43,462 nucleotides of DNA from JAFGCN01 sp964547015 (GCA_964547015.1 CAZJKT010000006.1:1-43462), one strand, 5' to 3'; positions 1 to 8,654 are shown, counted from the stretch's first letter. The notes: a model not told the origin generated them from the letters alone. Program-made: numbers and translations.

Positions 1-553
1 ATCCCGCCAGCAAGCCAGCGGGGTTTCTTTCTATGCTTCGCATTAGAACTAAAAATTTCTTCATTGATATTTTCTTAGCGCTTGCCATCATAGTAACCCC
101 CATCTCGGTGGGGAGGGGGGAGGCAATAAGAATGCCCGCAAATGCCGGAAATATGTGGCGATAGTACCGCCCAAGCATCTTTTTTTCAGCGGCGACAATC
201 TGCCTCATTACCCTTTCCCTCTTAAGCTTGTGCAGCTCATCGCTAAAAGAGTGCTTGATGAAAAGGTAAATTAGGGCATCACCCAAAAGCGCGCCCATGC
301 CGGCAATGGCCAAAGCCGTCAGAAAGCTCTGCTCTTTTGCAATCACCAACAATATTGCTGTTGCCGGGGCAGATGTAAAACCAAATGCATATAAGATTCC
401 GCAAAAAAATGTGCCTACATACCCCAAAGAAACAAGAAAGTCGTGAAAGGGCGCATAATGGCGCGCCTCATAAAAAAGTATAACCGCAAACGCAATTGTA
501 ACCGCCAAAGCTGCCAGCTTAGGGTACTTAAAACGATTTTGCTTTCGGGCCAT
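1..553 (-). CDS. Small membrane protein, VTT/DedA-like (3' end outside window)
   Basis: An open frame runs leftwards from an ATG at 553 to the window edge, giving at least 184 residues without a stop. The translation starts MARKQNRFKYPKLAALAV and has about four hydrophobic stretches, a glycine-rich GMGALLGDALIYLFIK segment, a charged loop (SDELHKLKRERVMRQ) and a further hydrophobic segment with SPLPTEMG. The G-x-x-x-GD-x-x-x-Y pattern resembles VTT/DedA-type (SNARE-associated) membrane proteins, but this is only a resemblance. It is divergent from the RNase HII gene and has its own TATA-like box about 22 bases upstream of the ATG. The C-terminus is missing, so length and family cannot be settled. 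Confidence 0.6.
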   Translation of the reverse strand, partial: MARKQNRFKYPKLAALAVTIAFAVILFYEARHYAPFHDFLVSLGYVGTFFCGILYAFGFTSAPATAILLVIAKEQSFLTALAIAGMGALLGDALIYLFIKHSFSDELHKLKRERVMRQIVAAEKKMLGRYYRHIFPAFAGILIASPLPTEMGVTMMASAKKISMKKFLVLMRSIERNPAGLLAG

Positions 554-568
554 ACCTTGATAGAAGGT

Positions 569-580
569 ATTTTATTAATA
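569..580 (-). promoter_or_regulatory. TATA-like promoter element for the divergent membrane protein
   Basis: On the minus strand this reads as an AT-rich TAATAAAATA box centred about 22 bases before the ATG at 553, the spacing expected for archaeal promoters with a very short or absent leader. Confidence 0.4.
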
Positions 581-622
581 GGGGGCAAACTCCGAAATTC
601 AAGTAATTAGGCATAGATTATT

Positions 623-1285
623 ATGGGTTTTCTTTTGGGGATTGATGAAGCGGGAAAAGGTCCTGTAATCGGGCCGTTAGTGATTGCCGGTTGCCTTATT
701 GAGGACAAGTATGGCCAAAACCTGTCCGAAATGGGGATAAAAGATTCCAAAGAGCTGTCTCCAAAAAAAAGGGAAGAATTATATGTCCGGATAAAAGATA
801 TCTCCTCAGACTTTCTCTGCCTTATCGTAACTCCGCAGCAGCTCAATTCCGAAATGGATATCTTAAATCTAAACCAAATTGAGCTCGCCCGCGCAGCAAA
901 GATTATAAACGCCTTTTCCAAAAAAAACCCCAAAGTTGTGATTGATGCTTTTGAGGCAAACACCGATAGGTTCACCCGGAAGGTGAGGGTACTTCTTGAA
1001 AACAAAGGGCTTGAGATAATCTCTGAGAACAAAGCCGACAAAAACCACCCTGTAGTTGGGGCGGCATCAATTCTTGCAAAAGTGACACGCGACCGCGAAA
1101 TTGAAAAGCTCCACAAAATATACGGGTGCTTTGGCTCCGGATATCCTGCAGACCCTAAAACCAAAGAGTTCCTGAAAATGCTTGATGAAAAAGAATTCCC
1201 CAAGATTGTCCGCATGAAGTGGTCGACAGCCCAAAAAATTATTGAGTCCAGAAAGCAAAAGGGCCTTACGCACTTTATGGACTAG
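623..1285 (+). CDS. rnhB: Ribonuclease HII
   Basis: Cleaves the RNA strand of RNA-DNA hybrids and single ribonucleotides in DNA, supporting Okazaki fragment processing and ribonucleotide repair. The 220-residue protein opens with GIDEAGKGPVIGPLVIAG, the type 2 RNase H active-site motif carrying the first Asp and Glu. A second acidic residue lies in VVIDAFEAN and a third region is KADKNHPVVGAASILAKVTRDR, typical of the family. Length is normal for archaeal RNase HII (about 200-230). The ATG at 623 places the GIDEAGKGP motif at residue 6, as usual. A long antisense frame over it is a codon-bias shadow. Confidence 0.95.
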   Translation: MGFLLGIDEAGKGPVIGPLVIAGCLIEDKYGQNLSEMGIKDSKELSPKKREELYVRIKDISSDFLCLIVTPQQLNSEMDILNLNQIELARAAKIINAFSKKNPKVVIDAFEANTDRFTRKVRVLLENKGLEIISENKADKNHPVVGAASILAKVTRDREIEKLHKIYGCFGSGYPADPKTKEFLKMLDEKEFPKIVRMKWSTAQKIIESRKQKGLTHFMD

Positions 1286-1331
1286 TCCCGAGAACTATCT
1301 GCGCTTTTTTTAAGGGGTATTATATTTAAGG

Positions 1332-1344
1332 GGTATATATATAC
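1332..1344 (+). promoter_or_regulatory. TATA-like box(es) upstream of the secreted coiled-coil gene
   Basis: Two close AT boxes precede the ATG at 1356: TATATTTAA around 1320-1330 and TATATATATA at about 1334-1343. The first is about 31 and the second about 19 bases before the start, so either or both could position transcription. Confidence 0.4.
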
Positions 1345-1355
1345 GAGATAAGATT

Positions 1356-2066
1356 ATGGTGTCAAAAGGAACTTTGAAAGCAATAATTGCCTTATTCCTT
1401 ATTTCGCAATTAGCTCTGGCTTCCAACGGAACTACTAATGCAGGAACAGGCTCTATGCAGGATAATCCGGGAGAGCCTATAGGCCGGCAAAATATCTCCG
1501 GAGAGCAGGCCCAAAGAATACCTGAATTATTAACCGAAACAACACAGGTAAGCCCACAAGAAAGCCTAAAAACTGCGGCTAAAATAAAAGAACAGCTCAG
1601 GGAAAGAGAACCGGAGATGGAACGCGAAATTGAGGGACTTGGAGAAAAAGAGCGGGCTATGCATCAGAACCAAAACAGGGTTATGCTGGCGGTTCACGCG
1701 CTTCTTGCTGTTGAGGACCGAAGCGGGGGCATTGGGCAGAACATTTCTCAGATAGCAAGGCAGTTCAACAATTCAGCCCAAAAGACAATAGAAGCTGAAG
1801 AGAGGATACAAAAAAGAAATGCATTCTCCAAAATGCTTTTCGGTGGAGATGAAAAAATGGCGGGCGCAATTGAAGCCGAGCTCAACCAAAACAGAGTAAG
1901 GCTGCAGGAGCTCAAACAACTCATTGAAAACTGCAGCTGCGATGAAGAAACCAAACAAATGCTCCAAGAACACAGGCAGAATATGGAGCAAGAGCAAGAA
2001 AGGCTTAAAAGCATTGCGCAGGAACAGCGAAAAAGCAAAGGGCTTCTCGGCTGGATTTGGAAGTAA
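1356..2066 (+). CDS. Secreted coiled-coil protein, unknown function
   Basis: I do not recognise a family. The 236-residue product has a clear N-terminal signal peptide or membrane anchor (basic start MVSKGTLK, hydrophobic AIIALFLISQLALA, Ala-rich end), then a polar region and a long Glu/Gln/Arg-rich helical stretch from about residue 60 to 225 with heptad-like spacing (for example EREPEMEREIEGLGEKERAM and REHRQNMEQEQERL-like segments). It contains a single CSC pair near residue 192 (ENCSCDEE) and ends in the hydrophobic GLLGWIWK. It is likely an extracytoplasmic coiled-coil protein. It stands alone between RNase HII and a convergent phosphoesterase. Confidence 0.6.
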   Translation: MVSKGTLKAIIALFLISQLALASNGTTNAGTGSMQDNPGEPIGRQNISGEQAQRIPELLTETTQVSPQESLKTAAKIKEQLREREPEMEREIEGLGEKERAMHQNQNRVMLAVHALLAVEDRSGGIGQNISQIARQFNNSAQKTIEAEERIQKRNAFSKMLFGGDEKMAGAIEAELNQNRVRLQELKQLIENCSCDEETKQMLQEHRQNMEQEQERLKSIAQEQRKSKGLLGWIWK

Positions 2067-2096
2067 TATTTATTTTTAGCTGATTTTTATTTGATA

Positions 2097-2966
2097 TTAT
2101 TTTGGATTTTGCCTAAAAAAACGCAACTTAATTATCCCGGCGCCTTTGGTTTCAATTAAAGTATTTGAGTCCGCCCCAAATCCCGCCGCAATGCACAATG
2201 TGTCCCCTAAACAGACCTTGCCATAATGTTCATGCATGTGGCCGGATATGCTTAGCAGAGGCTGATATTTCTCTATCGCTTCGCGGACAATCAGCGAACC
2301 AAAATGATGCCCAAGTCTCGGGGAAGACCTCATCAGAATTTTGTCAATTTTGGTTCCGAAAGGCGCATTATGGGACAGGAAAATCACAGGTTTTGACGCC
2401 TTTTGGAAAAGATAATCCATTCTTTTTTGCCAACCAGTATAGTCCCTCTTCTTTTTTGCAAGAAATTTTTCACCAATTATATTGAGGTCTTGCGGGTATT
2501 GCGGATACTCCGGAGAATGAGTCAGGCCGTAACCTATTATCTGAAAGTCCCCGATTTCCAAAAGCCGGTTATGGGTGTTTTTAATATTCTTTAACCCGGA
2601 TAAAATACCTTTTAGTCGGCCTTGCCTTTCATATTCCCAATCCGAAGACTTTTCTGCGGCCCAGTCATTATTTCCGGGAACAACATACACAGAAACGCCC
2701 TGTGAGTCAAGAAACTCCAAAATCTTTCGCCCTTGTTTAGCGGAATTTTCTATAAGGTTTCGGGCCTTTCTCCGCCCGAAAACCCTATACCACGGCTTCA
2801 TTTTATAAGCCGGATTTTTTCTCTTTTTCTCAATCTCTTTGAATTGGGCGGCCCTCAAAAAATCCGCTTCGCAAAAGTCGCCGGTTAAGACTATTGCATC
2901 AAAATCCCCGAAATGGATATTTGGCATCCGCCCATGCAGGTCACCGATAATAAGGATTTTTGACAT
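2097..2966 (-). CDS. Calcineurin-like metallophosphoesterase
   Basis: Predicted dinuclear-metal phosphoesterase. The metal-binding motifs occur in family order: GDLHG near the N-terminus, VLTGDFCE, the PGNNDW motif, FLSHNAP and GHMHEHYG near the C-terminus. The substrate is unknown; archaeal members act on nucleotides, phosphodiesters or proteins. The start is taken as the ATG at 2966 (protein MSKILIIGDLHG), not a GTG three codons upstream, because it puts the GDLHG motif at the usual distance and a TTTAGA-like TATA element lies about 25 bases upstream. The length of 289 residues is on the long side; an insert of basic residues between the second and third motifs accounts for it. Confidence 0.85.
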   Translation of the reverse strand: MSKILIIGDLHGRMPNIHFGDFDAIVLTGDFCEADFLRAAQFKEIEKKRKNPAYKMKPWYRVFGRRKARNLIENSAKQGRKILEFLDSQGVSVYVVPGNNDWAAEKSSDWEYERQGRLKGILSGLKNIKNTHNRLLEIGDFQIIGYGLTHSPEYPQYPQDLNIIGEKFLAKKKRDYTGWQKRMDYLFQKASKPVIFLSHNAPFGTKIDKILMRSSPRLGHHFGSLIVREAIEKYQPLLSISGHMHEHYGKVCLGDTLCIAAGFGADSNTLIETKGAGIIKLRFFRQNPK

Positions 2967-3036
2967 AATTAACACAAAAATGTTTGTCTAAACCAAAAAA
3001 TCCGCAAAACCAAAAATACAGAAAATTTCCTGCAGG

Positions 3037-3291
3037 CTACTTAATTCCTTTCTCTTTTGCAAGCTCTGCTGTTTTGGCTTTTTGAGCCATCCTCCCTATC
3101 CATATCGTCGCCAAAACCGCAATAACCGTGACAAATATTGCGTACGCCCAGATGCCCCACGATGCAAAGAAATAAAGCGCCCCTCCTTCCGCAAAAAGGC
3201 TCTTTATTGCCTCGTTCCATGCAAGCGCTGCCACAAGCCCGAATGCCGCAGTAACAAGGGCAGCCAACTTTTCAATAACCTCTGATTTCAT
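3037..3291 (-). CDS. DUF5654-like small membrane protein
   Basis: An 84-residue protein with two predicted membrane helices (about residues 9-30, LAALVTAAFGLVAALAWNEA, and 43-66, ASWGIWAYAIFVTVIAVLAT) and a Lys-rich C-terminal tail. The AALAWNEAIKSLF segment after the first helix is characteristic of the archaeal DUF5654 group as I remember it. Function is unknown. It has its own TATA-like box about 23 bases upstream and lies near another two-helix protein on the same strand. Confidence 0.7.
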   Translation of the reverse strand: MKSEVIEKLAALVTAAFGLVAALAWNEAIKSLFAEGGALYFFASWGIWAYAIFVTVIAVLATIWIGRMAQKAKTAELAKEKGIK

Positions 3292-3307
3292 AAATTACTT
3301 ACCGGCC

Positions 3308-3319
3308 CATATATATACT
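3308..3319 (-). promoter_or_regulatory. TATA-like promoter element for the DUF5654-like gene
   Basis: The minus strand reads CAGTATATATATGG, centred about 23 bases before the ATG at 3291. This spacing predicts an almost leaderless transcript. Confidence 0.5.
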
Positions 3320-3398
3320 GAATTCTCAATATGTTTAACTCCTTTGGCACTAAGAAAATAATTAAAATACAAAAAATAAAAACACGACTAAGTTTGGG

Positions 3399-3596
3399 CT
3401 ACTTCATCTTTTCCATCAATATGGTTATTGAATATACTGCGGCAAGGCCGACAAGTATATAAACTGCCTTTGCTGCAGCGCCGGTTCCAAGCAACATGGC
3501 AACAAGGTCTGTCTCTAGTGCGCCCACGAGTCCCCAGTTCAAGCCGCCAATGATTACCAGAATCAAGGCGAGCATGTCAAGAACTTTTCTGTCCAT
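3399..3596 (-). CDS. DUF378-family two-helix membrane protein
   Basis: A 65-residue protein with the DUF378 signature LILVIIGGLNWGLVGAL in its first helix and LVGLAAVYSITIL in its second. The family is widespread in prokaryotes and has no known function. The frame is open further upstream (to 3644), but a strong TATATATA box at 3619-3626 lies inside that extension, about 26 bases before the ATG at 3596. The short form (MDRKVLDMLALILV) is therefore the likely product, translated from a nearly leaderless mRNA, and also matches the usual family length. Confidence 0.8.
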   Translation of the reverse strand: MDRKVLDMLALILVIIGGLNWGLVGALETDLVAMLLGTGAAAKAVYILVGLAAVYSITILMEKMK

Positions 3597-3618
3597 ATAA
3601 TTATACATAGGTTTGGGT

Positions 3619-3626
3619 ATATATAG
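3619..3626 (-). promoter_or_regulatory. TATA box that decides the start of the DUF378 gene
   Basis: A perfect TATATATA lies 26 bases before the ATG at 3596 and inside the longer reading frame. Transcripts from it could not encode the longer form. Confidence 0.6.
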
Positions 3627-3778
3627 CATACTGCCCTTCAACAAATGCCGAAATTTCCTATAAAGCGGGCTATTGCACTTAATTTTCCTTAAAAATACCC
3701 TGCCTCCGCAATAAATATGGTGATGCTCTCCTGCAAAAAATCAGATTCCAATATTTTGAAAATACCTCCATAATCCAC

Positions 3779-3790
3779 TTATAAGCTTAT
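3779..3790 (+). promoter_or_regulatory. TATA-like promoter element for the P-type ATPase
   Basis: TTATAAGCTTAT lies about 20-24 bases before the ATG at 3804, predicting a leaderless or near-leaderless transcript. Confidence 0.45.
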
Positions 3791-3803
3791 ACCTACCATA
3801 TTT

Positions 3804-6545
3804 ATGCCTCAGGATAACAAAAAAATCCGCGAATATCACTCAATTGAGCCTAAAAAGGCCATAGAAATCCTCGATTCGGACATAAATGGCCTTTCGGAGC
3901 AGGAGGCAACCCAAAGAAGGGAAAAATTCGGGCCAAATGAAATCCTTGAAAAAAAAGGCGACTCGCCGGCTATATTATTCTTAAGGCAGTTTAAAAGCTT
4001 CCTCATATATATTCTGTTTGCCGCAGCGGCAATTTCCTACTATTTCAATCACATGCTCGATGTTTATGTTATTTTATCTGTAATTCTCATAAATGCGGCA
4101 ATAGGGTTCATTCAGGAATACCGCGCTGAAAAGGCAATAGGCTCCCTAAAAAAGATGATTGTGCTTCAGGCAAAAGTCTATAGGGCAGGCGAGCTTATGC
4201 AAATTCCCGCAAGCGAACTTATCCCGGGAGATATAATTTTCCTTGAGGGGGGCGACAAAATCCCGGCTGACGCAAGGATACTTGAAGAAAAAGATTTCCG
4301 CACAGTAGAGGCCTCCTTAACGGGAGAAGCCTTGCCCATATCAAAATTTTCGGAAACGCTCCCTGAAAAGACCTCTCTTGCAGACTGCAAAAATATGGCT
4401 TGGATGGGAACTTATGCCGCTTCAGGTGAGGCAAAAGCTATAGTTGTTGCAACAGGCTCGCAAACAGCAATAGGAAAAATAGCAAAGGACCTTGAAAATA
4501 TTGAAGATGAGCCAAGCCACTTTGAGAAAAAAACCAAAATGCTTGCAAAACAGATGGCCTTTATCGCCGCAATAGGCGCCTGCTTTGTATTTATTGTGGG
4601 TTACTTTATCAGGGGTTTTGAGTTTAGTGAAATCCTAATCTTCACAATGGCATCCCTGGTTTCTGCAACCCCGGCAGGGCTTCCTGCAGTACTTGCAATT
4701 GTGCTTGCAGTAGGCGCGCATCGAATGGCCAAAAGAAACGCAATAATAAGGCGGCTTCCCGCAACAGAGACTCTTGGAGTGGTAAATACAATCATTACTG
4801 ACAAAACAGGCACGCTTACTGAAAATACCTTAGATGTGGAAAAAATAATCCTTCCGGGAGAGGATGAATTTGAGGTCTCCGGAAACGGGTGGGAGCCTGA
4901 AGGTGATTTTTTGCAAAAAGAAAGCATAATCTTCCCTCTGGAAAACAGGCATCTCTCAAAATTGCTGCATATAGGAGCAATATGCAACAACGCCCGGCTG
5001 ATAAAAAAAGACGGCTCTGAAGGCTATCAGATTATCGGCGACCCTACCGAAGCCGCCCTTGTTGTGCTTGCCGAAAAGGCAGGAATAAAAAAAGAGGTGC
5101 TTCTTGAAAAGGAATTGAGGCTTGATGACCTCCCGTTCAACCCCGAAAGGAGAGTTCGGGCATCGCTTGTGCGCATGCCGGACGGAAGTGAAGAAATATA
5201 TTTGGTGGGGGCGCCTGAAGATGTTATTAAAAGGTCTGAACATATCCTTATCGCAGACTCTGTTGAAGATCTTGATGATGAAAAAAGAAAACGCCTGCAT
5301 GAGAACATCGCGCACCTGTCCCGAAAAGCCATGCGTGTATTGGCTCTTGCATACAGAAAGACTCACAAAAGCGGGCAAAAGCTATCCGAAGATGAATTGG
5401 ACGGCTTAGTTATTGTCGGGCTTGTTGGCATGAGGGACCCTATAAAGCAGGGTGTGCAGGAAGCTGTCGGCAAAGCCCATCGGGCGGGAATATCGGTAAT
5501 TATGGCAACCGGAGACCACAAAGAAACTGCTGTTGCCATAGCAAAAGAAATAGGCATTATACTTCCGCACGCCGCCCACCCTTACGCTTACACGGGAGAA
5601 GAGCTCTCAGAGCTTTCAGAAAAAGAGTTTGATAAGGTTATTCGCGAAGCCAGGGTTTTTGCAAGGCTTACGCCAACCATGAAGCTCAATATCGCGGAAA
5701 GCCTTCAAAAGCAAGGGCTGGTTGTGGCAATGACCGGAGACGGCGTAAACGATGCTCCCGCCCTCAAAAAGGCGGATATAGGCATATCTATGGGCATTAT
5801 GGGAACAGATGTCGCAAGAGAATCAAGCGAAATTATCCTTGCTGACGACAATTTTGCGTCAATGGTAAATGCTATCGAGGAGGGCCGAATTGTATTTAGA
5901 AACACAAAACAGGCCAGCAGCTATCTTGTGACAACAAATTTTGCCGAGCAGGCAACCATCATTTCCACGCTTTTTTTGGGCCTTCCCCTTCCACTCACAG
6001 CCACCCAAATACTTTGGCTAAACCTTGTAACTGACGGAGTCTCAGTCATACCTATTGCTGCCGAGCCGGGGCATAATGATGTCTTAGACGAGCCGCCAAG
6101 AAAAGCAAAAGAGGACATCCTATCAAAAGACATTTTGCCTTTTGTCGCATTAATGGCTGTTACTATGCTTATTATTGTTGTAAGTATATTTTATACATTT
6201 TCAGAACAGGGACTTGAAAAAGCAAGGACAGGGGCCTTTGCGGCAATGGCATTTACCCAGCTTTTTAATGTGCTGAATATGAGGTCCTTAAAATATTCTG
6301 TCTTCAAGATTGGTATCTTCTCCAATAAGTATATTGTAGTTGGGCTGGCGGTATCTGTTATCCTTCAGCTGCTGGCGCTCTACCACCCATTCATCCAAAA
6401 TATCTTTGGGTTTGCGAGCCTGTCAGCATTAGAGCTTATATCCATCATTGCCATATGTTCTTCTGTGCTTTGGCTTGGCGAATTATACAAATTCATTAAG
6501 GGCAGATGGTTGGACAAAATGGTAGAGAAAAAAATACTAAAATAA
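3804..6545 (+). CDS. P-type cation-transporting ATPase (P2-like, ion unknown)
   Basis: ATP-driven cation pump of 913 residues in the plasma membrane. Visible in order: N-terminal cation-ATPase domain (residues about 10-80), actuator motif SLTGEALP (about 171-178), phosphorylation site DKTGTLTEN with Asp333, nucleotide-binding region with LPFNPERR, hinge MTGDGVNDAPALKKAD, and C-terminal membrane helices. Ion-site residues of calcium pumps are largely kept: TNFAEQ in helix 5 and NLVTDG in helix 6. In helix 4, however, the usual PEGLP is PAGLP (residues 290-294), so the key Glu is Ala. Selectivity is therefore uncertain. It is followed after six bases by endonuclease III, probably in one transcript. 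Confidence 0.92.
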   Translation: MPQDNKKIREYHSIEPKKAIEILDSDINGLSEQEATQRREKFGPNEILEKKGDSPAILFLRQFKSFLIYILFAAAAISYYFNHMLDVYVILSVILINAAIGFIQEYRAEKAIGSLKKMIVLQAKVYRAGELMQIPASELIPGDIIFLEGGDKIPADARILEEKDFRTVEASLTGEALPISKFSETLPEKTSLADCKNMAWMGTYAASGEAKAIVVATGSQTAIGKIAKDLENIEDEPSHFEKKTKMLAKQMAFIAAIGACFVFIVGYFIRGFEFSEILIFTMASLVSATPAGLPAVLAIVLAVGAHRMAKRNAIIRRLPATETLGVVNTIITDKTGTLTENTLDVEKIILPGEDEFEVSGNGWEPEGDFLQKESIIFPLENRHLSKLLHIGAICNNARLIKKDGSEGYQIIGDPTEAALVVLAEKAGIKKEVLLEKELRLDDLPFNPERRVRASLVRMPDGSEEIYLVGAPEDVIKRSEHILIADSVEDLDDEKRKRLHENIAHLSRKAMRVLALAYRKTHKSGQKLSEDELDGLVIVGLVGMRDPIKQGVQEAVGKAHRAGISVIMATGDHKETAVAIAKEIGIILPHAAHPYAYTGEELSELSEKEFDKVIREARVFARLTPTMKLNIAESLQKQGLVVAMTGDGVNDAPALKKADIGISMGIMGTDVARESSEIILADDNFASMVNAIEEGRIVFRNTKQASSYLVTTNFAEQATIISTLFLGLPLPLTATQILWLNLVTDGVSVIPIAAEPGHNDVLDEPPRKAKEDILSKDILPFVALMAVTMLIIVVSIFYTFSEQGLEKARTGAFAAMAFTQLFNVLNMRSLKYSVFKIGIFSNKYIVVGLAVSVILQLLALYHPFIQNIFGFASLSALELISIIAICSSVLWLGELYKFIKGRWLDKMVEKKILK

Positions 6546-6551
6546 CCTATA

Positions 6552-7208
6552 ATGGGAGATTGTATCCGGGAGATTATTGCGGCTATTGAGGGCGATATTT
6601 CAGGGAGAGAATTGCCGGTTTCAAAACTCATATGCAAATGGAAAGGAGAGCCTTTTAAAATACTTGCAACGGTAATGCTGTCTTCAAGGACTAAGGATGA
6701 AGTTACAGCTCAGGCCGCAAATAGGCTTTTTTCGGCGGCCCCATGTATAAAAAGCATCCAAAGGTTAAGCCTTCCCAAAATTGAAAGCCTTATTCGGCCG
6801 GTAGGATTTTACAAAACCAAGGCAAAAAACCTTAAAAAAATGGTTGAGGTGATAAATTTAGAATTTGGGGGAAGGGTTCCTGATAAAATTGAGGATCTTG
6901 TTATACTTCCTGGAGTCGGCAGAAAGACCGCAAATCTTGTTGTATCCGAGGCTTTTGGAAAGGCCGGAATATGCGTAGATACCCATGTCCACCGTATTGC
7001 GAATCGCTTGGGTTATGTATCAACAAAAACACCTTATGAGACGGAAATTGTTTTGAGAAAAAAACTTCCAAAAATATACTGGAAAACCATAAACAAAACG
7101 CTTGTGCTTTTCGGCCAAAAGACATGCAGGCCGATTTCGCCAAAGTGCGGCATCTGCCCGGTCAGTGGTTTTTGCAAAAGGGTCGGGGTAAATTCCGGCC
7201 GAAAGTGA
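6552..7208 (+). CDS. nth: Endonuclease III (DNA glycosylase/AP lyase)
   Basis: Base-excision repair enzyme that removes oxidised pyrimidines and nicks abasic sites. The 218-residue protein contains the helix-hairpin-helix LPGVGRKTANLV carrying the catalytic Lys, then VDTHVHRIANRLG with the catalytic Asp, and a C-terminal iron-sulfur loop with four Cys spaced C-x6-C-x2-C-x5-C (CRPISPKCGICPVSGFC). All key residues are present and length is typical. The gene starts six bases after the P-type ATPase stop. A pairing with rubrerythrin two genes on suggests a shared oxidative-stress setting, though that is inference. Confidence 0.95.
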   Translation: MGDCIREIIAAIEGDISGRELPVSKLICKWKGEPFKILATVMLSSRTKDEVTAQAANRLFSAAPCIKSIQRLSLPKIESLIRPVGFYKTKAKNLKKMVEVINLEFGGRVPDKIEDLVILPGVGRKTANLVVSEAFGKAGICVDTHVHRIANRLGYVSTKTPYETEIVLRKKLPKIYWKTINKTLVLFGQKTCRPISPKCGICPVSGFCKRVGVNSGRK

Positions 7209-7243
7209 GGTCTCTTCTTATTACTTTCCGTTTTGCGGTATTT

Positions 7244-7942
7244 ATGAGAATCAGCCTTATCGGTCCGGGAGACCTTCAATACCACTTTACAGAGCTTTTG
7301 AATATATCCCAAGAAGAAACCGAACAAAGCATCCGCAATATTGGAAAAGTCCTTGCCAAAAGTGGGGCTGATGTTATGCTAACCCCTGACAGGGGAATTT
7401 CATTTGAGGTTGCAAAAATATTTAGGGAAAACAGCCCTGCAGGAAAAGTAATAGGTGCGGTTCCAATGTCGGACACGGAGTTTGGGGTGGGGCATTTGTC
7501 CGCATATATGAAGGCTGAAGTTGAGGGAAAACCTGTTTTTGACGAGTATATTGACTCGGAGAATTGGTACAAGCACGATATTTGTCTTGCGGCAATGGGG
7601 GATTGCTTACTGTTTTTGGGAAAATCCTTAGGCAGTTTGGGCGAGCTTGCGCTGGGGTTCTATATCTACAAGCTGTTCTCAAAAAAGAAGCCGGGCGCGA
7701 CTGTGGACCGGAGAAGTATCGGCTCACACCTCCAGGCAGGAAAGGTTATTCCCTTTACAGCAATAATCTATCTCCCTTTTGTAAAGGAGCGGCTTGATTT
7801 TGAATTAGAGTCTTATGTGGAAAAGGTAGGCGGGAGGGTTATACATGCAAAAAATATCTTAGAGCTCGGAACGATTATTGGGGAGCTGATAGAAATATAT
7901 TCATCCAAAAGCCATTTTAGAGAACAAAATATAAAAAAGTAA
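7244..7942 (+). CDS. LOG/SLOG-like Rossmann-fold protein
   Basis: A 232-residue protein that looks like the SLOG/LOG nucleotide-binding superfamily: it starts with a Rossmann strand and glycine loop (MRISLIGPGDLQ) and has GDCLLFLGKSLGSLGELALG, in the place of the family's GG-x-GT-x-x-E loop, with the Glu of GELALG kept. The substrate is unknown; relatives include cytokinin-riboside phosphoribohydrolases and sensors of nucleotide derivatives. The frame is open back into nth, but the ATG at 7244 gives the conventional N-terminal strand and avoids an 85-base overlap. It lies 35 bases after nth and 9 before rubrerythrin, so the three are likely co-transcribed. Confidence 0.55.
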   Translation: MRISLIGPGDLQYHFTELLNISQEETEQSIRNIGKVLAKSGADVMLTPDRGISFEVAKIFRENSPAGKVIGAVPMSDTEFGVGHLSAYMKAEVEGKPVFDEYIDSENWYKHDICLAAMGDCLLFLGKSLGSLGELALGFYIYKLFSKKKPGATVDRRSIGSHLQAGKVIPFTAIIYLPFVKERLDFELESYVEKVGGRVIHAKNILELGTIIGELIEIYSSKSHFREQNIKK

Positions 7943-7951
7943 GTGGTAGTT

Positions 7952-8536
7952 ATGGAAAAGACAATCAAGAATTTAGCGGCGGCTTTTATTGGTGAAAGCC
8001 AAGCCCGAAACAGATACACATTTTACGCAAAAGTCGCAAAAAAAGAGGGATTTGAGCAAATATCAGATATCTTTTTGGCTACCGCAGAAAATGAAAGGGA
8101 GCACGCAAAATGGCTGCTGATTATGCTAAATCAGCTCCTTTTGGAAAAAGAGAAAACCGGGTGTGAGGTAAAGACCGAGGCTGAGGTTCCAACAGTTCTT
8201 GGAAACACAGCAGATAATCTCAAGGCCTCAATTGAGGGGGAGCGCTACGAAAACACAAAAATGTATCCTTCTTTTGCAAAAATTGCCTTGGAGGAAGGTC
8301 TGCCTGAAATAGCAGGCCGCCTGAAATCCATATCAAAGGCTGAAGAACATCACGAGAAGAGGTTTATTGCCTTGTTAACCGAGCTTGAGGGAAACAGCAT
8401 TTTTAAAAAAGAAGCTGATGTAGACTGGGTTTGCAAAAAATGCGGGTATGTCTACAAGAGCAAAACACCCCCGGAAAAATGTCCTTCATGCGACCATCCG
8501 CCAAGTTACTTCGAAGTTAAGTGTGAAGCATATTAG
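7952..8536 (+). CDS. rbr: Rubrerythrin
   Basis: Non-haem di-iron peroxidase that detoxifies hydrogen peroxide in anaerobes. The N-terminal ferritin-like four-helix domain (residues about 1-140) shows the paired iron-ligand motifs ENEREHAKW and KAEEHHEKR. The C-terminal rubredoxin-like domain has CKKCGYVY and CPSCDHPPSYF, binding one iron through four Cys. The length of 194 residues is normal. The ATG at 7952 is preferred to a GTG at 7943 directly after the previous stop codon. Its presence indicates an anaerobic or oxygen-stressed lifestyle. Confidence 0.95.
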   Translation: MEKTIKNLAAAFIGESQARNRYTFYAKVAKKEGFEQISDIFLATAENEREHAKWLLIMLNQLLLEKEKTGCEVKTEAEVPTVLGNTADNLKASIEGERYENTKMYPSFAKIALEEGLPEIAGRLKSISKAEEHHEKRFIALLTELEGNSIFKKEADVDWVCKKCGYVYKSKTPPEKCPSCDHPPSYFEVKCEAY

Positions 8537-8654
8537 GGTCCTGAAATCACCCATCATTTTGTTAATTTTTGAATATTTAATTCTAATCTATTAGGTAACC
8601 TGAAAAAATTAAAATTATGCCTGCAACCTCAATATACAATTTTAAACTAACGCA

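Noticed and set aside
607..1215. A long minus-strand frame covering the RNase HII gene
   Set aside because: The plus-strand frame has clear RNase HII motifs; the antisense frame has none and is Ser/Phe-rich as expected for a shadow.
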